Part shown: positions 32,984 to 42,625 of the stretch, in pieces
Position numbering within the stretch: the stretch's first letter is position 1
How the letters are laid out: the number at the start of each line of letters is the position of its first letter
NCBI GenBank assembly: GCA_963834135.1
Contig: CAWIAN010000008.1
Coordinates: forward strand, 124,001 to 188,000
Reading direction: 5' to 3'
From: Bog-257 sp963834135
GTDB lineage: Bacteria; Acidobacteriota; Terriglobia; Terriglobales; Acidobacteriaceae
Length of the DNA stretch: 64,000 nt
Notes under the pieces: model-generated
What the model was told of the DNA's origin: nothing
Databases searched by the model: none
Seen by the model: the letters and a program-made list of their open reading frames with translations, nothing else
Translations under genes and position numbers: made by a program

Positions 32984-34423
32984 CTAGTTCACGGTAAGCG
33001 GCATGCCGTTCGACTGAATACCGTTGGCCACCACATACATCTTGCTCGCACCGGTTTCCATGTTCGCCGGAACGTCGAAATAGGTGTACGTCGGGTACGA
33101 ACGAGTGGCAACGCCCATCGTGTTATGGTCGTGGGTTTTGGCATAGAAGATATGCCCGGTAGCGTTGTTGACGATCCGGACCAGCGGGTAGTTGGTCGCT
33201 GTCTGGAATTCATCGCCGAACGAGGCAGCCTGAGACCAGCCGTTAAATCCGCGGCCGATCGTGTGATACGTCTGGCCACGGGTTATCGTGGTCGGTGCGT
33301 ACAGCACGCTGGGCGCGTAGATCTGCGGACCGCCGGTGCTGGGGATGTAAACCTGGTCACCACCGACGAGAATCTGTCCGTTCGGCAGAACGATCAGCGG
33401 GCCGCCGAAGCTGCTCAGCGTCGGGGTGAAGTTGGTTCCGTCCCACTCGTAGAACCGGCCGCTGTTGCCTTCCACCAACACTTTGTTGTTGGGAAGCAGA
33501 ACTGCCCAGTTGTCGCCGGCATCATCGCCGTTCTGGAAGTCGGGTCCAGGAGTCCACGTGCCCGGATCTTGCGGCGTTGCGCCGGGACGATAAACCGAGG
33601 TGTGTCCGGCGCGCGCGCCCGAATGCGTTGCACCCGTTGCGAACACTGATCCATCAGGACGCAAAACTGCGTTGCCGGTTTCTCCCGGCGGGCAGTACTG
33701 GCCACCACCGTAATTGATACAGCCCACTTCCGGCGGACCTTGCAGGTTGGCGATGGTGCTGCCGTCAGACACCCACATCTGCTGCGACGGAATGTAGCGC
33801 TCCGAGTTGGGATTGTTCAATACGTCGACGGTCAGCAGCGTGCCGTCGGGCAGCAGCGTCCAGCCTTCTTCGGCGTTCCAGTCGCTCTTGCCGGTCGATC
33901 CCAACGCCGTCCACGTCATGGTGTGCGGATCGAGCTCGGCCATCTGCATATCGAACTTGCGGCCAATAATGAAGTCGCCGTTCGGCAACACTGCGCAAGG
34001 CGAGTCGCCAATGTAATCCCAACCGGCGGGCGGCGTCAGCGGCGTCCACGTGTTCGTGGCCGGATCGTAGACCTCGCCCAGGTTGGTGAAAGAGAACTGG
34101 CCGAAGTTGTATTCGCCACCCTCGATCAACAACCGGCCGTCAGCCAGAACAGCTTCCGCCATCGCGTAAGGATCATAGTTCGACTCCAGGCTCGCAAGCT
34201 GCGTCCAGGTGCCGTTTACGTAGCTGCCCGTATTGTCGGGAGTGAGCTTGTAAAAGTCCTGACCCTGGTTCCCCTGCACGATCACGGTTCCATCGGTCAT
34301 CAGCATTTCAAGTTCAGCGCCATCGGGCGCCGGGTGAGTAAGGTTGGTCAAGGTTTGGGCTTGTGATCCGCAAAAAGCGGCAAGTAAAAGCGCCGTAAGC
34401 GCAGGCAAGAATCTCTTTGTCAA
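32984..34423 (-). CDS. Secreted Kelch/galactose-oxidase-like beta-propeller protein
   Basis: 479 residues from a TTG at 34423, chosen because AGAGG lies upstream and a signal peptide follows (FLPALTALLLAAFCGSQAQ). The frame is open to 34510. The propeller blades carry Kelch-like GG-x-Y/W spacing (EVYDPATNTWTPL, LLIEGGEYNFGQF, ATGATHSGARAGHTSVYRPG). The last 110 residues (VLYAPTTITRGQTYHTIGRG...) resemble the C-terminal Ig-like domain of galactose-oxidase-type proteins. The copper-site Tyr/Cys pattern of true galactose oxidase cannot be confirmed. Exported, role unknown. Confidence 0.75.
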   Translation of the reverse strand: MTKRFLPALTALLLAAFCGSQAQTLTNLTHPAPDGAELEMLMTDGTVIVQGNQGQDFYKLTPDNTGSYVNGTWTQLASLESNYDPYAMAEAVLADGRLLIEGGEYNFGQFSFTNLGEVYDPATNTWTPLTPPAGWDYIGDSPCAVLPNGDFIIGRKFDMQMAELDPHTMTWTALGSTGKSDWNAEEGWTLLPDGTLLTVDVLNNPNSERYIPSQQMWVSDGSTIANLQGPPEVGCINYGGGQYCPPGETGNAVLRPDGSVFATGATHSGARAGHTSVYRPGATPQDPGTWTPGPDFQNGDDAGDNWAVLLPNNKVLVEGNSGRFYEWDGTNFTPTLSSFGGPLIVLPNGQILVGGDQVYIPSTGGPQIYAPSVLYAPTTITRGQTYHTIGRGFNGWSQAASFGDEFQTATNYPLVRIVNNATGHIFYAKTHDHNTMGVATRSYPTYTYFDVPANMETGASKMYVVANGIQSNGMPLTVN

Positions 34424-34916
34424 GACAGTCCTCTTCTCTCTCAATAGTCGAAACAGCCAGAACAACAATGTCTGTATAGTTCCGTTCCAAACCGACTCGC
34501 AACGTAGCAAGAAGTCAGTGCTGGAAACTCATCAGGAGAGCGGCAGCGGCGTGCTGCGGCCCGGAAAACAAAGTGTCAGAATTCTGCTTCATGGGGAAAG
34601 TCCGTGTCAAACAATTTGCAACCGAGACTCGAATGATAATGCTACTAGGAGCTACGTTGACATGTGGAAGCTTGAGTCTGGACCAGCACCGCAGGTTTTC
34701 GACATTCCACCGCGCATAACGAAAATGCACATTTTCGATCGGTCGCCTAACCAGAGCTGAAGCCTTCCGGCAGAAAAACCTCCACAGCCAAGTTGCATCG
34801 AATCCACCGAGACGGCCATTCCCGGTGCGTGTGATAAGTTCGATGAACGCGCCGAAAGTCACCGGGGTTCTGACCAAGTTCGGTCAATCAAAGCAGCATG
34901 AGGTATTCGATTCAGC
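34424..34916. other. Divergent region upstream of formate dehydrogenase
   Basis: About 490 bp between the Kelch gene and fdhA. It holds the palindrome at 34720-34737. A TTGACA hexamer at 34658-34663 has no good -10 partner. No supported gene. An in-frame TGA six codons before fdhA shows that the catalytic subunit cannot be extended upstream. Confidence 0.4.
34720..34737. promoter_or_regulatory. Perfect 8-bp inverted repeat upstream of the fdh operon
   Basis: CGAAAATG-CA-CATTTTCG, 180 bp before the fdhA start in AT-richer DNA. It looks like a dimeric regulator site, perhaps controlling the formate dehydrogenase operon. The regulator is unknown. Confidence 0.4.
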
Positions 34917-37900
34917 ATGATCAAAGATTTGCTTGAACGCTGGCCTGTCATACGCCAAATCCGCGACGGAGGGGATGGAACCGGCCCGGAGGCGATGAGC
35001 CAGCGCACGAAAACCCTGCTCCCCAAAAATCAGGATGCCGAATTCACGCGTTCGCTCTGTCCCTACTGCGCCGTGGGCTGCGGCCAGATGGTCTTCCACA
35101 AAGACGGTTCGCTCATCTCCATCGAGGGCGATCCCGGCTCGCCGATCTCGCGTGGCCACCTCTGCCCTAAAGGCTCTGACACCTTCGAACTCCATACTCA
35201 CCCCAAACGCCTGATGAGCGTGAAATATCGCCGTCCCTATGCCACAGCGTGGGAGCAGATTCCTCTCGAACAGGCGATGGACATGGTGGCCGATCGTCTT
35301 TGGCAGAGCCGGGAAGCCAGCTTTGAGGAAGAGCAGGACGGCGAGAAGGTCATGCACACGACCCGAGTGGCTCACCTGGGCGGTGCGACCCTCGACAACG
35401 AAGAGAACTACCTGATCAAGAAACTTTTTGCAGGAGGTCTGGGCATGGTTTGCGTTAGCAACCAAGCCCGGATATGACACAGCTCCACGGTGCCCGGTCT
35501 GGGCACCTCATTCGGACGCGGCGGCGCGACCACCGCGCTAACCGATCTGGCGAATGCCGACGCCATCCTCATCATGGGATCGTCCATGGCCGAGAACCAT
35601 CCTGTCGGCTTTCAATGGGTAATGGAAGCGCGTGAACGGGGAGCCAAGATCATTCACGTCGATCCGCGCTTCAACCGCACCTCGGCTGCAGCCGACATCT
35701 GGGTACCCTTGCGCGCTGGGACCGACATTATCTTCCTCGGCGGTCTCATCAATTATCTTCTGCAGAATGACAAGTATTTCCACGAGTTCGTGCAGCATTA
35801 CACCAATGCCGCCATGATCGTCAGCGACGATTTCTGCGACACCGAAGACCTTGATGGCGTCTTCTCGGGATGGGACGAGCAGAAGAAGAAATACGATCCA
35901 GAGTCATGGCTTCCGAAGAGCGCTAAGAACGGGGACAACGCGCAATCCTCGGGCGGCGCGAAGGCGGGTCATTCGCAAGCCGACGGCGGTCATGGCAAAG
36001 ATCGCGGCGGTGAAGCTGCCCAGATGTCGGACTACGAAGTGGATCCCACGCTGCAGCATCCCCGCTGCGTCTTCCAGATCCTGCGGCGGCACTTCTCGCG
36101 CTATACGCCAGAGCTGGTGGAACAGCACGCCGGAGTTCCGCAGAAGCTGTTCCTGAAAGTAGCGGAGACTTTTTGCAATGCTTCTGGTCCAGAGAAGACC
36201 GGCGCCATCTGCTACGCTGTGGGATGGACGCAACACTCCAAGGGCGTGCAGATCATTCGCTCGGCGGCCATCCTCCAGATGCTGTTAGGAAACATCGGAC
36301 GTCCCGGCGGCGGCATCCTCGCCCTGCGCGGACACGCATCCATTCAGGGTTCTACCGACATTCCCACATTGTATGACATCCTGCCAGGCTACCTGCCCAT
36401 GCCTTTTTTCGAGCAGGACGCCAACGATTTTAAGAGCTACATCAAGAAGCACAAGGCGACAGCGGGACTGTGGTCCAATTTCGACAAGTACTTCATCAGC
36501 CTGATGAAGTCGTGGTACGGCGATAATGCGACGAAAGCGAACGACTGGTGTTTCGACTACCTGCCGCGTGTTACTGGCGACCATTCTCACTTCGGCTATT
36601 GGCTCGACATGCAGGACGGCAAAGTAGATGGCCTGTTCATCATGGGTCAGAATCCCGCCGTGGGAGCGTCCAATGGCCGCCTGCAACGCACTGCGATGTC
36701 GAAGCTGAAGTGGCTTGTGGTGCGCGATCTGGTCGAAGTGGAGAGCGCTTCCTGGTGGTACAACTCGCCCGAGGTCAAACGCGGAGAGTTGAAGCCGGAA
36801 GAAATCGCGACGGAAGTGTTCCTGTTTCCCGCCGCCGGCTCGGCCGAAAAAGATGGCTGCATGACGAATACGCAGCGGCTGATACAGTTCCGCACCAAGG
36901 CCGTCGATCCGCCCGGCGATGCCCGCAGCGAAACCTGGTTTATGCATCATCTCTACCGGCGACTGAAGGCTAAGGCCACGGCTGATCCTGGTCTGCGCAG
37001 CCGGCCGCTGAACGCTTTGCACTGGCCTTACGGCACGCATGGCATTCACGACGAGCCCAATGTCAACGAGGTGTTGAAAGAGATCAATGGCCGCGACCTT
37101 TCCACCGGCGAACTACTTCCGAACTTCAAGCAGCTGAAGAACGATGGCAGCACGGCCAGCGGTTGCTGGATCTATTGCGGGATTTACCCGCAGGAGCTTG
37201 TGAACAAGGCCAACCAGCGCGAGCCGGAAGATTATCTCGGCCACGGCTGGGGCTTCTCCTGGCCCAGCGATATCCGCATTCTGTACAACCGCTGCTCGGC
37301 GCGCCCTGACGGGAAGCCGTGGAGCGACCGGAAAAAGCTGGTCTGGTGGGACGAACAGAAGCGCGAGTGGACCGGACTTGATGTGCCCGACTTCGACAAG
37401 AACAAGGCGCCTGACTACCGTCCGAAGCCTGGCGCGAAGGGCATGGACGCTATCGCCGGCGACAAGCCGTTCACCCTGCATCCCGACGGTACGGCGTGGC
37501 TGTTCGTCACCAGCGGATTGAAGGACGGTCCGCTGCCGACGCACTATGAACCTCTGGAAACGCAGTTCGGAAATCCGCTGTATCCCGGCCGCGTCTTCAA
37601 TCCCGCCGCCGATCGCAAGGAACGGCCCGACAATCCCTACGCAAACTTTGCCGACGAGCGCTTCCCCTACGTCGCCTCAACCTATCGCTTAACCGAGCAT
37701 CACACCGCCGGCGGCATGTCGCGCACGCTCTCGCATCTTGCGGAGCTTCAGCCGGAAATGTTTTGCGAAGTCTCACCTGAGCTTGCTGCCGAGGTTGGTC
37801 TCGAGCACGGAGAGTGGGCGACCATCAGCACGCCGCGCGCCGTGATCGAAGCTCGCGTGCTGGTCACCAAACGTATGCGGCCGCTATGGGTGCAAGGTCG

Positions 37901-38111
37901 CACGGTGCATCAGGTCGGCCTGCCGTATCACTGGGGGTACAACGGTGTCGTGACGGGCGACAGCACCAATGATCTGTTGGTGATTTCCGAGGAGCCCAAC
38001 GTCCGTATTATGGAGACCAAGGCGCTGCTCTGCGATATCGAACCGGGCCGCCGCCCGCGCGGTCCCGCCGTCGTCGAGGAGCTGAAAGAGAAAATGGAGC
38101 AGCCCGTATGA
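34917..38111 (+). CDS. fdhA: Formate dehydrogenase catalytic subunit, selenocysteine-containing
   Basis: Molybdenum/tungsten bis-MGD enzyme oxidising formate to CO2. The frame is read through TGA 35475-35477 as Sec187, in the canonical context SNQARI-U-HSSTVPGLGTSFGRG. Total 1064 residues. The N-terminal [4Fe-4S] site is C-P-Y-C-A-V-G-C (Cys48, 51, 55) plus Cys83 (GHLCPKG). The MGD-binding C-terminal domain is near residues 900-1030. A SECIS hairpin follows the UGA. There is no Tat signal at the N-terminus, and a stop six codons upstream rules out a longer start, so the subunit may face the cytoplasm, unlike FdnG. A Gly/Ser/His-rich insertion lies near residues 335-375. It overlaps fdhB by 4 bp. 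Confidence 0.95.
35475..35507 (+). promoter_or_regulatory. Sec UGA codon and SECIS element of fdhA
   Basis: UGA at 35475-35477, then 11 nt, then a perfect 7-bp stem GGTGCCC (35489-35495) / GGGCACC (35501-35507) with loop GGTCT. The loop sequence and 11-nt spacing match my recollection of the E. coli fdhF SECIS, whose SelB-contacting loop is AGGUCU. Confidence 0.92.
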
Positions 38112-38896
38112 GCGCAACCATCACAGGCTTTCTGACCGACTCGACTTTGTGCATTGGCTGCAAGGCCTGCGAAGTCGCCTGTAAGGAATGGAACGGTCTG
38201 TCCGCGGATGGATTCGACTGGTCCGGCAATTCCTATGACAACACAGGCGCGGTCGGACATTCGACCTGGCGCCACGTGAAGTTCGTCGAGGGCGAGCTTG
38301 AGCCCGGCTTCGGCGGAAATGCGCCGGATCATCTTTCCTGGGAGTTTTCTTCCGACGTCTGCAAGCACTGCGAAAATGCCGGCTGTCTCGAGTCCTGTCC
38401 CACGGGCGCCATCGTGCGCACCGAATTTGGCGGCGTCTTCGTACAGCCCGACGTCTGCAACGGTTGTGGATACTGCGTGGTGAACTGTCCCTTCGGCGTC
38501 GTGCAGCGCAATCCCGATGACGGCCGCGCCTTCAAATGCACCTTCTGTTATGACCGGCAGAAGGTTGGGCTGAAGCCCGCCTGCGCGCAGGCCTGCCCAA
38601 CGGAGTCCATCAAGTTTGGTCCGCTGGAGCAGATGCATGTGGTTGCCGTTGAGCGCATGAAAGAGCTGAAGTCGCGCGGCATGGAAGACGCGCAGGTCTA
38701 CGATCCGCAGTACTCCAGTGTGGGAGGTATCCACGCCTTCTTTATCGTGCGCGGCGATCCGCGGCAGTATAATCTGCCGCCGAATCCGGAGGTTCCCACG
38801 CAATACTTGAAGGCGGGATGGACCAGCGCCGCAGTCGCCGCCGGGCTGCTGCTTGTCGGCAGTGTCTTTGCATTTCTGGGGAGCGCGAAACGATGA
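38108..38896 (+). CDS. fdhB: Formate dehydrogenase iron-sulfur subunit
   Basis: 262 residues. Four ferredoxin-type Cys clusters bind [4Fe-4S] centres that wire the catalytic subunit to the membrane: CIGCKACEVAC, CKHCENAGCLESC, CNGCGYCVVNC and CTFCYDRQ...CAQAC. A C-terminal transmembrane helix (SAAVAAGLLLVGSVFAFLG) anchors it, as in FdnH. It overlaps fdhA by 4 bp (ATGA) and the next gene by 4 bp, so the three subunits are translationally coupled. Confidence 0.94.
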   Translation: MSATITGFLTDSTLCIGCKACEVACKEWNGLSADGFDWSGNSYDNTGAVGHSTWRHVKFVEGELEPGFGGNAPDHLSWEFSSDVCKHCENAGCLESCPTGAIVRTEFGGVFVQPDVCNGCGYCVVNCPFGVVQRNPDDGRAFKCTFCYDRQKVGLKPACAQACPTESIKFGPLEQMHVVAVERMKELKSRGMEDAQVYDPQYSSVGGIHAFFIVRGDPRQYNLPPNPEVPTQYLKAGWTSAAVAAGLLLVGSVFAFLGSAKR

Positions 38897-40023
38897 GCGA
38901 TCCGGTACAGCATCCCACAACGGGGTACATCGATCTGGCACGCGAAAAGCGTCTCTTTGAGCTTCGACACGAAGCCGGAAAGAAAGGCCGGGTCGAGGGC
39001 GCCGGCATTCGTCCCGCTGGCGCGCCGTTTCCCGTAGCGTCGCCGCAGACCGGATACTACGGACTGCCGATGTTGAAGGAGCCGGCTTGGACCTGGCAGA
39101 TTCCTCCGTATTTCTTTGCCGGAGGTGCGGCCGGATCGGCAGCCGTCCTCGGCATGGTGTCGCGCTGGATCGGCGGCGACCGTAAGCTGACGCGCGATTG
39201 CCGCTATGTCGCCGCCATCGGCACGGCAGTGTCGAGCGTGCTGCTCATCTCTGATCTTGGGCGTCCGAAGCGCTTTCTCGCGATGATGCGCGTCTTCAAA
39301 CCGCAGAGCCCAATGTCCATGGGGGCGTGGACGCTTGCGGTGTTCGGAACTTTCTCGGCCGCCGCGGCTTTCGCCGAGCTGCTGGATCGCCGTTTCGATT
39401 CGCTTCCGGTCCGTGTGCTTGGCGATGTCTCGGAAGGGCTGTCCGCGCTCTCTGGTTTGCCATTTTCCAACTACACCGGAGTTCTCATCGGCGCCAGCGT
39501 CATTCCTGTGTGGAATGAGAATGTCAGCACGCTGCCCATTCACTTCGGCATGTCGGGGTTGAACTCGGCAGTCTCGATCCTCGAATTGCTGGGGCACGAC
39601 AACTCTGCGCTGAACACGCTGGGTGTGGGAGCTGCCGCGATCGAGACCATCGAGGGCATCAGCATCGAGACCAGTCGCAAGCCGGTGATGGATCCGCTGA
39701 AGCGCGGACCCAGCGGCTTGATCACGCGCCTGGGCGGCATGCTGAGCGGACCTATCCCGCTGGCACTGCGCGTGGCGTCGGCTTTCACCAGCAAGCGGCG
39801 CTCGCGCCAGTTGCGCAAGATCGCCGCGGCCTCCAGCGTTGCAGGCTCAATGTTGACGCGCATTGCCTGGATACACGCCGGGCACGTCTCTGCCAGGAAC
39901 TGGCGGCTCCCACTTGAAATTCGCGAGCCGGGTACGGCAAGCGACATGACGATCCAATCAACGACTGGAACATCGCACATCGCAAATGGTGAGGATAGTT
40001 CGGTGGCAGCGAGCGACAGGTGA
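38893..40023 (+). CDS. nrfD: NrfD/PsrC-type membrane subunit of formate dehydrogenase
   Basis: 376 residues from ATG 38893, overlapping the fdhB stop. About eight transmembrane segments from residue 70 on; FFAGGAAGSAAVLGMVSRWI is typical of the NrfD family, which takes electrons from the FeS subunit to the quinone pool and has no haem. It replaces the cytochrome b subunit of FdnI-type enzymes. The N-terminal 60 residues are soluble and charged. The C-terminal tail is Ser/Thr-rich. It converges with a lysozyme gene 15 bp downstream. Confidence 0.88.
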   Translation: MSDPVQHPTTGYIDLAREKRLFELRHEAGKKGRVEGAGIRPAGAPFPVASPQTGYYGLPMLKEPAWTWQIPPYFFAGGAAGSAAVLGMVSRWIGGDRKLTRDCRYVAAIGTAVSSVLLISDLGRPKRFLAMMRVFKPQSPMSMGAWTLAVFGTFSAAAAFAELLDRRFDSLPVRVLGDVSEGLSALSGLPFSNYTGVLIGASVIPVWNENVSTLPIHFGMSGLNSAVSILELLGHDNSALNTLGVGAAAIETIEGISIETSRKPVMDPLKRGPSGLITRLGGMLSGPIPLALRVASAFTSKRRSRQLRKIAAASSVAGSMLTRIAWIHAGHVSARNWRLPLEIREPGTASDMTIQSTTGTSHIANGEDSSVAASDR

Positions 40024-40038
40024 TGGATCTGGTGTAGC

Positions 40039-40515
40039 TTACGAGCTTGCGCTAGCGCTCTGCCCGGCTTTCTCTTCTAACAGAAACAGCGCCTTCTCCG
40101 CCTCGCGGCGCGCCACCAGACCCGGAAGCACATCCTCTCCCGCATGCACCCACACCGCAAACTGGAGGGCAGCGACGGCGTGATTTCCTGCGTTCAGTTC
40201 GCGAAGCAGTGTCGATTTGGCGAGTCGGTTCGGTCCCAGGTTAAAAACAAAATCCACCAGCGCATCGAACTGATTCTGCGTCAATTCAATCGCAACCATG
40301 CGGTTGACGGCCTCGGCCGCCTTGGCGATATCGCTCAACAGCAGTTGATTCGCGTGCTCCTCGGTGATGCTGAGGTTGGGATGAACGTCGGGGCCAGTGT
40401 GCCCATACCCGATCGTCCACACGCCAACCGAATCCTTGTATGCGGCGAGCCGCAAGCCTTCAAATTTCTTAGTGAGAGCCACACCATTGCTGCTGCAGGC
40501 CAGATTATTCTTCAT
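40039..40515 (-). CDS. Phage-type lysozyme (GH24 endolysin-like)
   Basis: 158 residues. T4/P21-like muramidase: catalytic Glu in KKFEGLRLAAYKDSVGVWTIGYGHT, with the Asp and Thr of the E-x(8)-D-x(5)-T triad in place; further core segments are FDALVDFVFNLG and REAEKALFL. No clear signal peptide. No holin, tail gene or integrase lies nearby, so this is an isolated, probably domesticated, phage-derived gene. It could act in peptidoglycan turnover or as a toxin. Confidence 0.87.
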   Translation of the reverse strand: MKNNLACSSNGVALTKKFEGLRLAAYKDSVGVWTIGYGHTGPDVHPNLSITEEHANQLLLSDIAKAAEAVNRMVAIELTQNQFDALVDFVFNLGPNRLAKSTLLRELNAGNHAVAALQFAVWVHAGEDVLPGLVARREAEKALFLLEEKAGQSASASS

Positions 40516-40643
40516 AGACGAGTTCTTCCTTCAGGGCGCAGGGTTAACGAAGCGTCGGTAAGTGTATCTCGATTTCTCGCGGCACAAAAGTAGCAAGCTT
40601 CAGCGACGGCTCAGGGCTTCGGAGCAGCAGCATTTGCGCCTTT

Positions 40644-40922
40644 TCACGCATTGTCCCGCATATCCAACAGAGTCATGAAAGTGCCAAACTGGCCCGCAAA
40701 TCCGCATCCGCTGTAAGGCTTGGGTAATGACTTGTTGCATACATTTGACGACAAGTCCCGATCCTCGGCCCACTTGTAAGGATTGCTGTCCTTCACGCGG
40801 ATATGGGGCGGCGTGGTCTTGAAACCCTCCGGCGAACTGCGCATCATGTGCCCACCATGCGGACGTTTGAGCCACTCAACCGCCGCTACTGGGGTGATGC
40901 CCAACTTAATCGGAGGAGACAA
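40644..40922 (-). CDS. Possible small protein, unrecognised
   Basis: An open frame of 92 residues from TTG 40922, or 67 from ATG 40847, in the otherwise empty 415-bp gap between the lysozyme and the next gene. The sequence is ordinary in composition (HIRVKDSNPYKWAEDRDL). No SD, signal or motif. The gap 40516-40930 holds nothing else I can identify. Confidence 0.25.
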   Translation of the reverse strand: MSPPIKLGITPVAAVEWLKRPHGGHMMRSSPEGFKTTPPHIRVKDSNPYKWAEDRDLSSNVCNKSLPKPYSGCGFAGQFGTFMTLLDMRDNA

Positions 40923-40930
40923 GATACCTT

Positions 40931-41254
40931 ATGAAGAAAGCGCTGCTTTGCTCGATTATCCTGGCCTGGGTCGTGTCTGCCAGTGCCGCCAATCCAACCG
41001 TTAGTATCACACCTTCGCCGGTGAGAATGTCGTCGGGCAGTTCGCAAGTGTTCACCGCTTCTTTCAGCGATGGAAGCCAGGTACAGAGCTGCACGTGGCT
41101 GTCGACCGGGCAGCAGAATGCGATTGAGAGCTGCGGCCCGAATACGGCCACCTTCGCCGCCGGCACGCTGAAAGCAACGTACGTCGTGACTGCGAACTGT
41201 CAGAACGTGAATGGCGTACAGGCTATGGGCCTCGCTTTCATCGCCGTGACTTAA
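40931..41254 (+). CDS. Small secreted Ig-like protein
   Basis: 107 residues with a signal peptide (MKKALLCSIILAWVVSASA). The mature 88 residues look like one bacterial Ig-like (BIG2) domain: VSITPSPVRMSSGSSQVFTA, TFAAGTLKATYVVTA. SD GGAGGAG upstream. It is followed by a strong GC hairpin at 41315. Confidence 0.75.
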   Translation: MKKALLCSIILAWVVSASAANPTVSITPSPVRMSSGSSQVFTASFSDGSQVQSCTWLSTGQQNAIESCGPNTATFAAGTLKATYVVTANCQNVNGVQAMGLAFIAVT

Positions 41255-41314
41255 GCAACGAATTCTGAGATCGCGCTACGCGATCCGACGACTGGCCGCG
41301 AAGATCGCGTGCAG

Positions 41315-41341
41315 GGCGGGGGATCAAGAAAATCCCCCGCC
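41315..41341 (+). terminator. Strong hairpin without U-run
   Basis: GGCGGGGGAT-CAAGAAA-ATCCCCCGCC, 10-bp perfect stem, 61 bp after the small Ig-like gene. No T-tract follows, so it may be a Rho-type or mRNA-stabilising structure. Confidence 0.45.
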
Positions 41342-41448
41342 GTTGCATTTCGGCATTCGTTGAACTTCGCCATTTACTCCCCAAAAATTCAAGGCGTTAC
41401 TCAGTTCCGGGCGCGCTATGATTAGCCTTCGTCGTTCCCGGAGGCGCC

Positions 41449-41913
41449 ATGAATCGAGTCGCTGCTTTTGTCACGGCTGTTGTACTGCTTTCATCGGTCT
41501 CATTCGCACAGCACGCTGCCGACGAAACGAAAGTGTGGTCGCTGGAACACTCCTACTGGCAGTACGTGCAGGCGAACGATCTCGAGCACTATCGCACTCT
41601 GTGGAACGCGGACTTCATCGGCTGGCCTTTCAACAGCCCTGAGCCGGTACGGAAAGTCCACATCACCGACTGGATCGCCGCTCACACCAGCAAAGGCGAA
41701 ACCTTCAAGACCGAGAAGCTGGAACCTCTGATGATCCAGGTCAGCGACAACCTGGCCACCACGACCTATCGCCTTCGCGGAGCCTGGTTCGACAAGAGCG
41801 GGGCTGGTCGGCCCACAACCGTTCGCATCATCCATACCTGGCAGCGCCAGCCCGACGGGACGTGGCAAATCATCTCCGGCATGTCGGCGCCGACGGACGC
41901 CGAAGGTCATTAG
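41449..41913 (+). CDS. Secreted NTF2/SnoaL-like protein
   Basis: 154 residues with a signal peptide (VAAFVTAVVLLSSVSFA). The mature protein is an NTF2-like alpha+beta cone of the DUF4440/SnoaL type: WSLEHSYWQYVQANDLEHYR, VRIIHTWQRQPDGTWQIIS. These bind small molecules or catalyse varied reactions; no substrate can be named. SD GGAGG before ATG 41449. The broken POTRA gene begins 25 bp downstream. Confidence 0.78.
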   Translation: MNRVAAFVTAVVLLSSVSFAQHAADETKVWSLEHSYWQYVQANDLEHYRTLWNADFIGWPFNSPEPVRKVHITDWIAAHTSKGETFKTEKLEPLMIQVSDNLATTTYRLRGAWFDKSGAGRPTTVRIIHTWQRQPDGTWQIISGMSAPTDAEGH

Positions 41914-41937
41914 AAAAATCTGTGAGACAGGGAACAA

Positions 41938-42538
41938 TGAACCGTTTCTGCGAAGTGGCATTCTGCGTGGTCGTGCTTCTCTTGATTTCGCCGGCCGCTC
42001 AACCGCTCGCGACCTCTTGCTTCCGACGACCAGATTACCGTTAAAGAGGTGGTTATCAAGGGAGCGAACGATCTGTCTCGCTCTCAGATTGAAGAAGCAA
42101 AAGCTTTGGTGGTCGACCAGCAGGGCACGTCGAAAGATCTGATGGATAGGGTGAGACTATTCGCTGACCGCCGCGCTAAAGAGCCAGTGCTATCTTTATC
42201 CGGATGTTGACCTGACTACTCTGTCCCGGAGTGACGCTTCGTCCAACGCAGGCGTAATGTACGTCACGGTGCAAGACGGCGTTCGCTATACACTGCGCAA
42301 CTTCCGCATTCAATGGGCGCAGGCCGCCTCGCTGAAAGACATCGAGCAACTACTGCCGCTCGATGACATGCGCCGGGGCGACTGCCGCGGCCTCGATGAC
42401 GCGCCAAGCACCGTGCAGGACTTCTACCGGAAACGCGGCTACTCAAACGTGAAAGTTCATCCGCTGATACAGGCAACCAAAGCCACCCGGCAATTTGACC
42501 TGACGCTGTATATCGATGAAGGCTCTCGATCGCGGTAA
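41938..42538 (+). pseudogene. Broken secreted POTRA-domain protein
   Basis: Three frames must be joined to read a sensible protein. ATG 41938 gives a signal peptide (CVVVLLLISPAAQPLA). Near 42010 the next frame carries SDDQITVKEVVIKGANDLSRS (written here as a motif only) and continues to about 42165. Then a third frame reads SQCYLYPDVDLTTLSRSD and a POTRA-like tail (VRYTLRNFRIQW, DFYRKRGYSNVKVHP) to the TAA near 42536. POTRA domains belong to BamA/TamA-type outer-membrane assembly proteins. Two indels point to decay or poor local sequence. Confidence 0.6.
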
Positions 42539-42625
42539 GCCGGGAGTCGAGAGATCGGTTACGATATCGCCTGTTATCGCCAACTATCATTAGACCTTCG
42601 ATATCTGTCCACCTCGAATGTTGTC

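Noticed and set aside
34658..34690. TTGACA hexamer as an fdh promoter
   Set aside because: No acceptable -10 element lies 16-18 bp downstream.
40039..41254. Prophage remnant around the lysozyme
   Set aside because: No integrase, structural gene, tRNA or att-like repeat near it.
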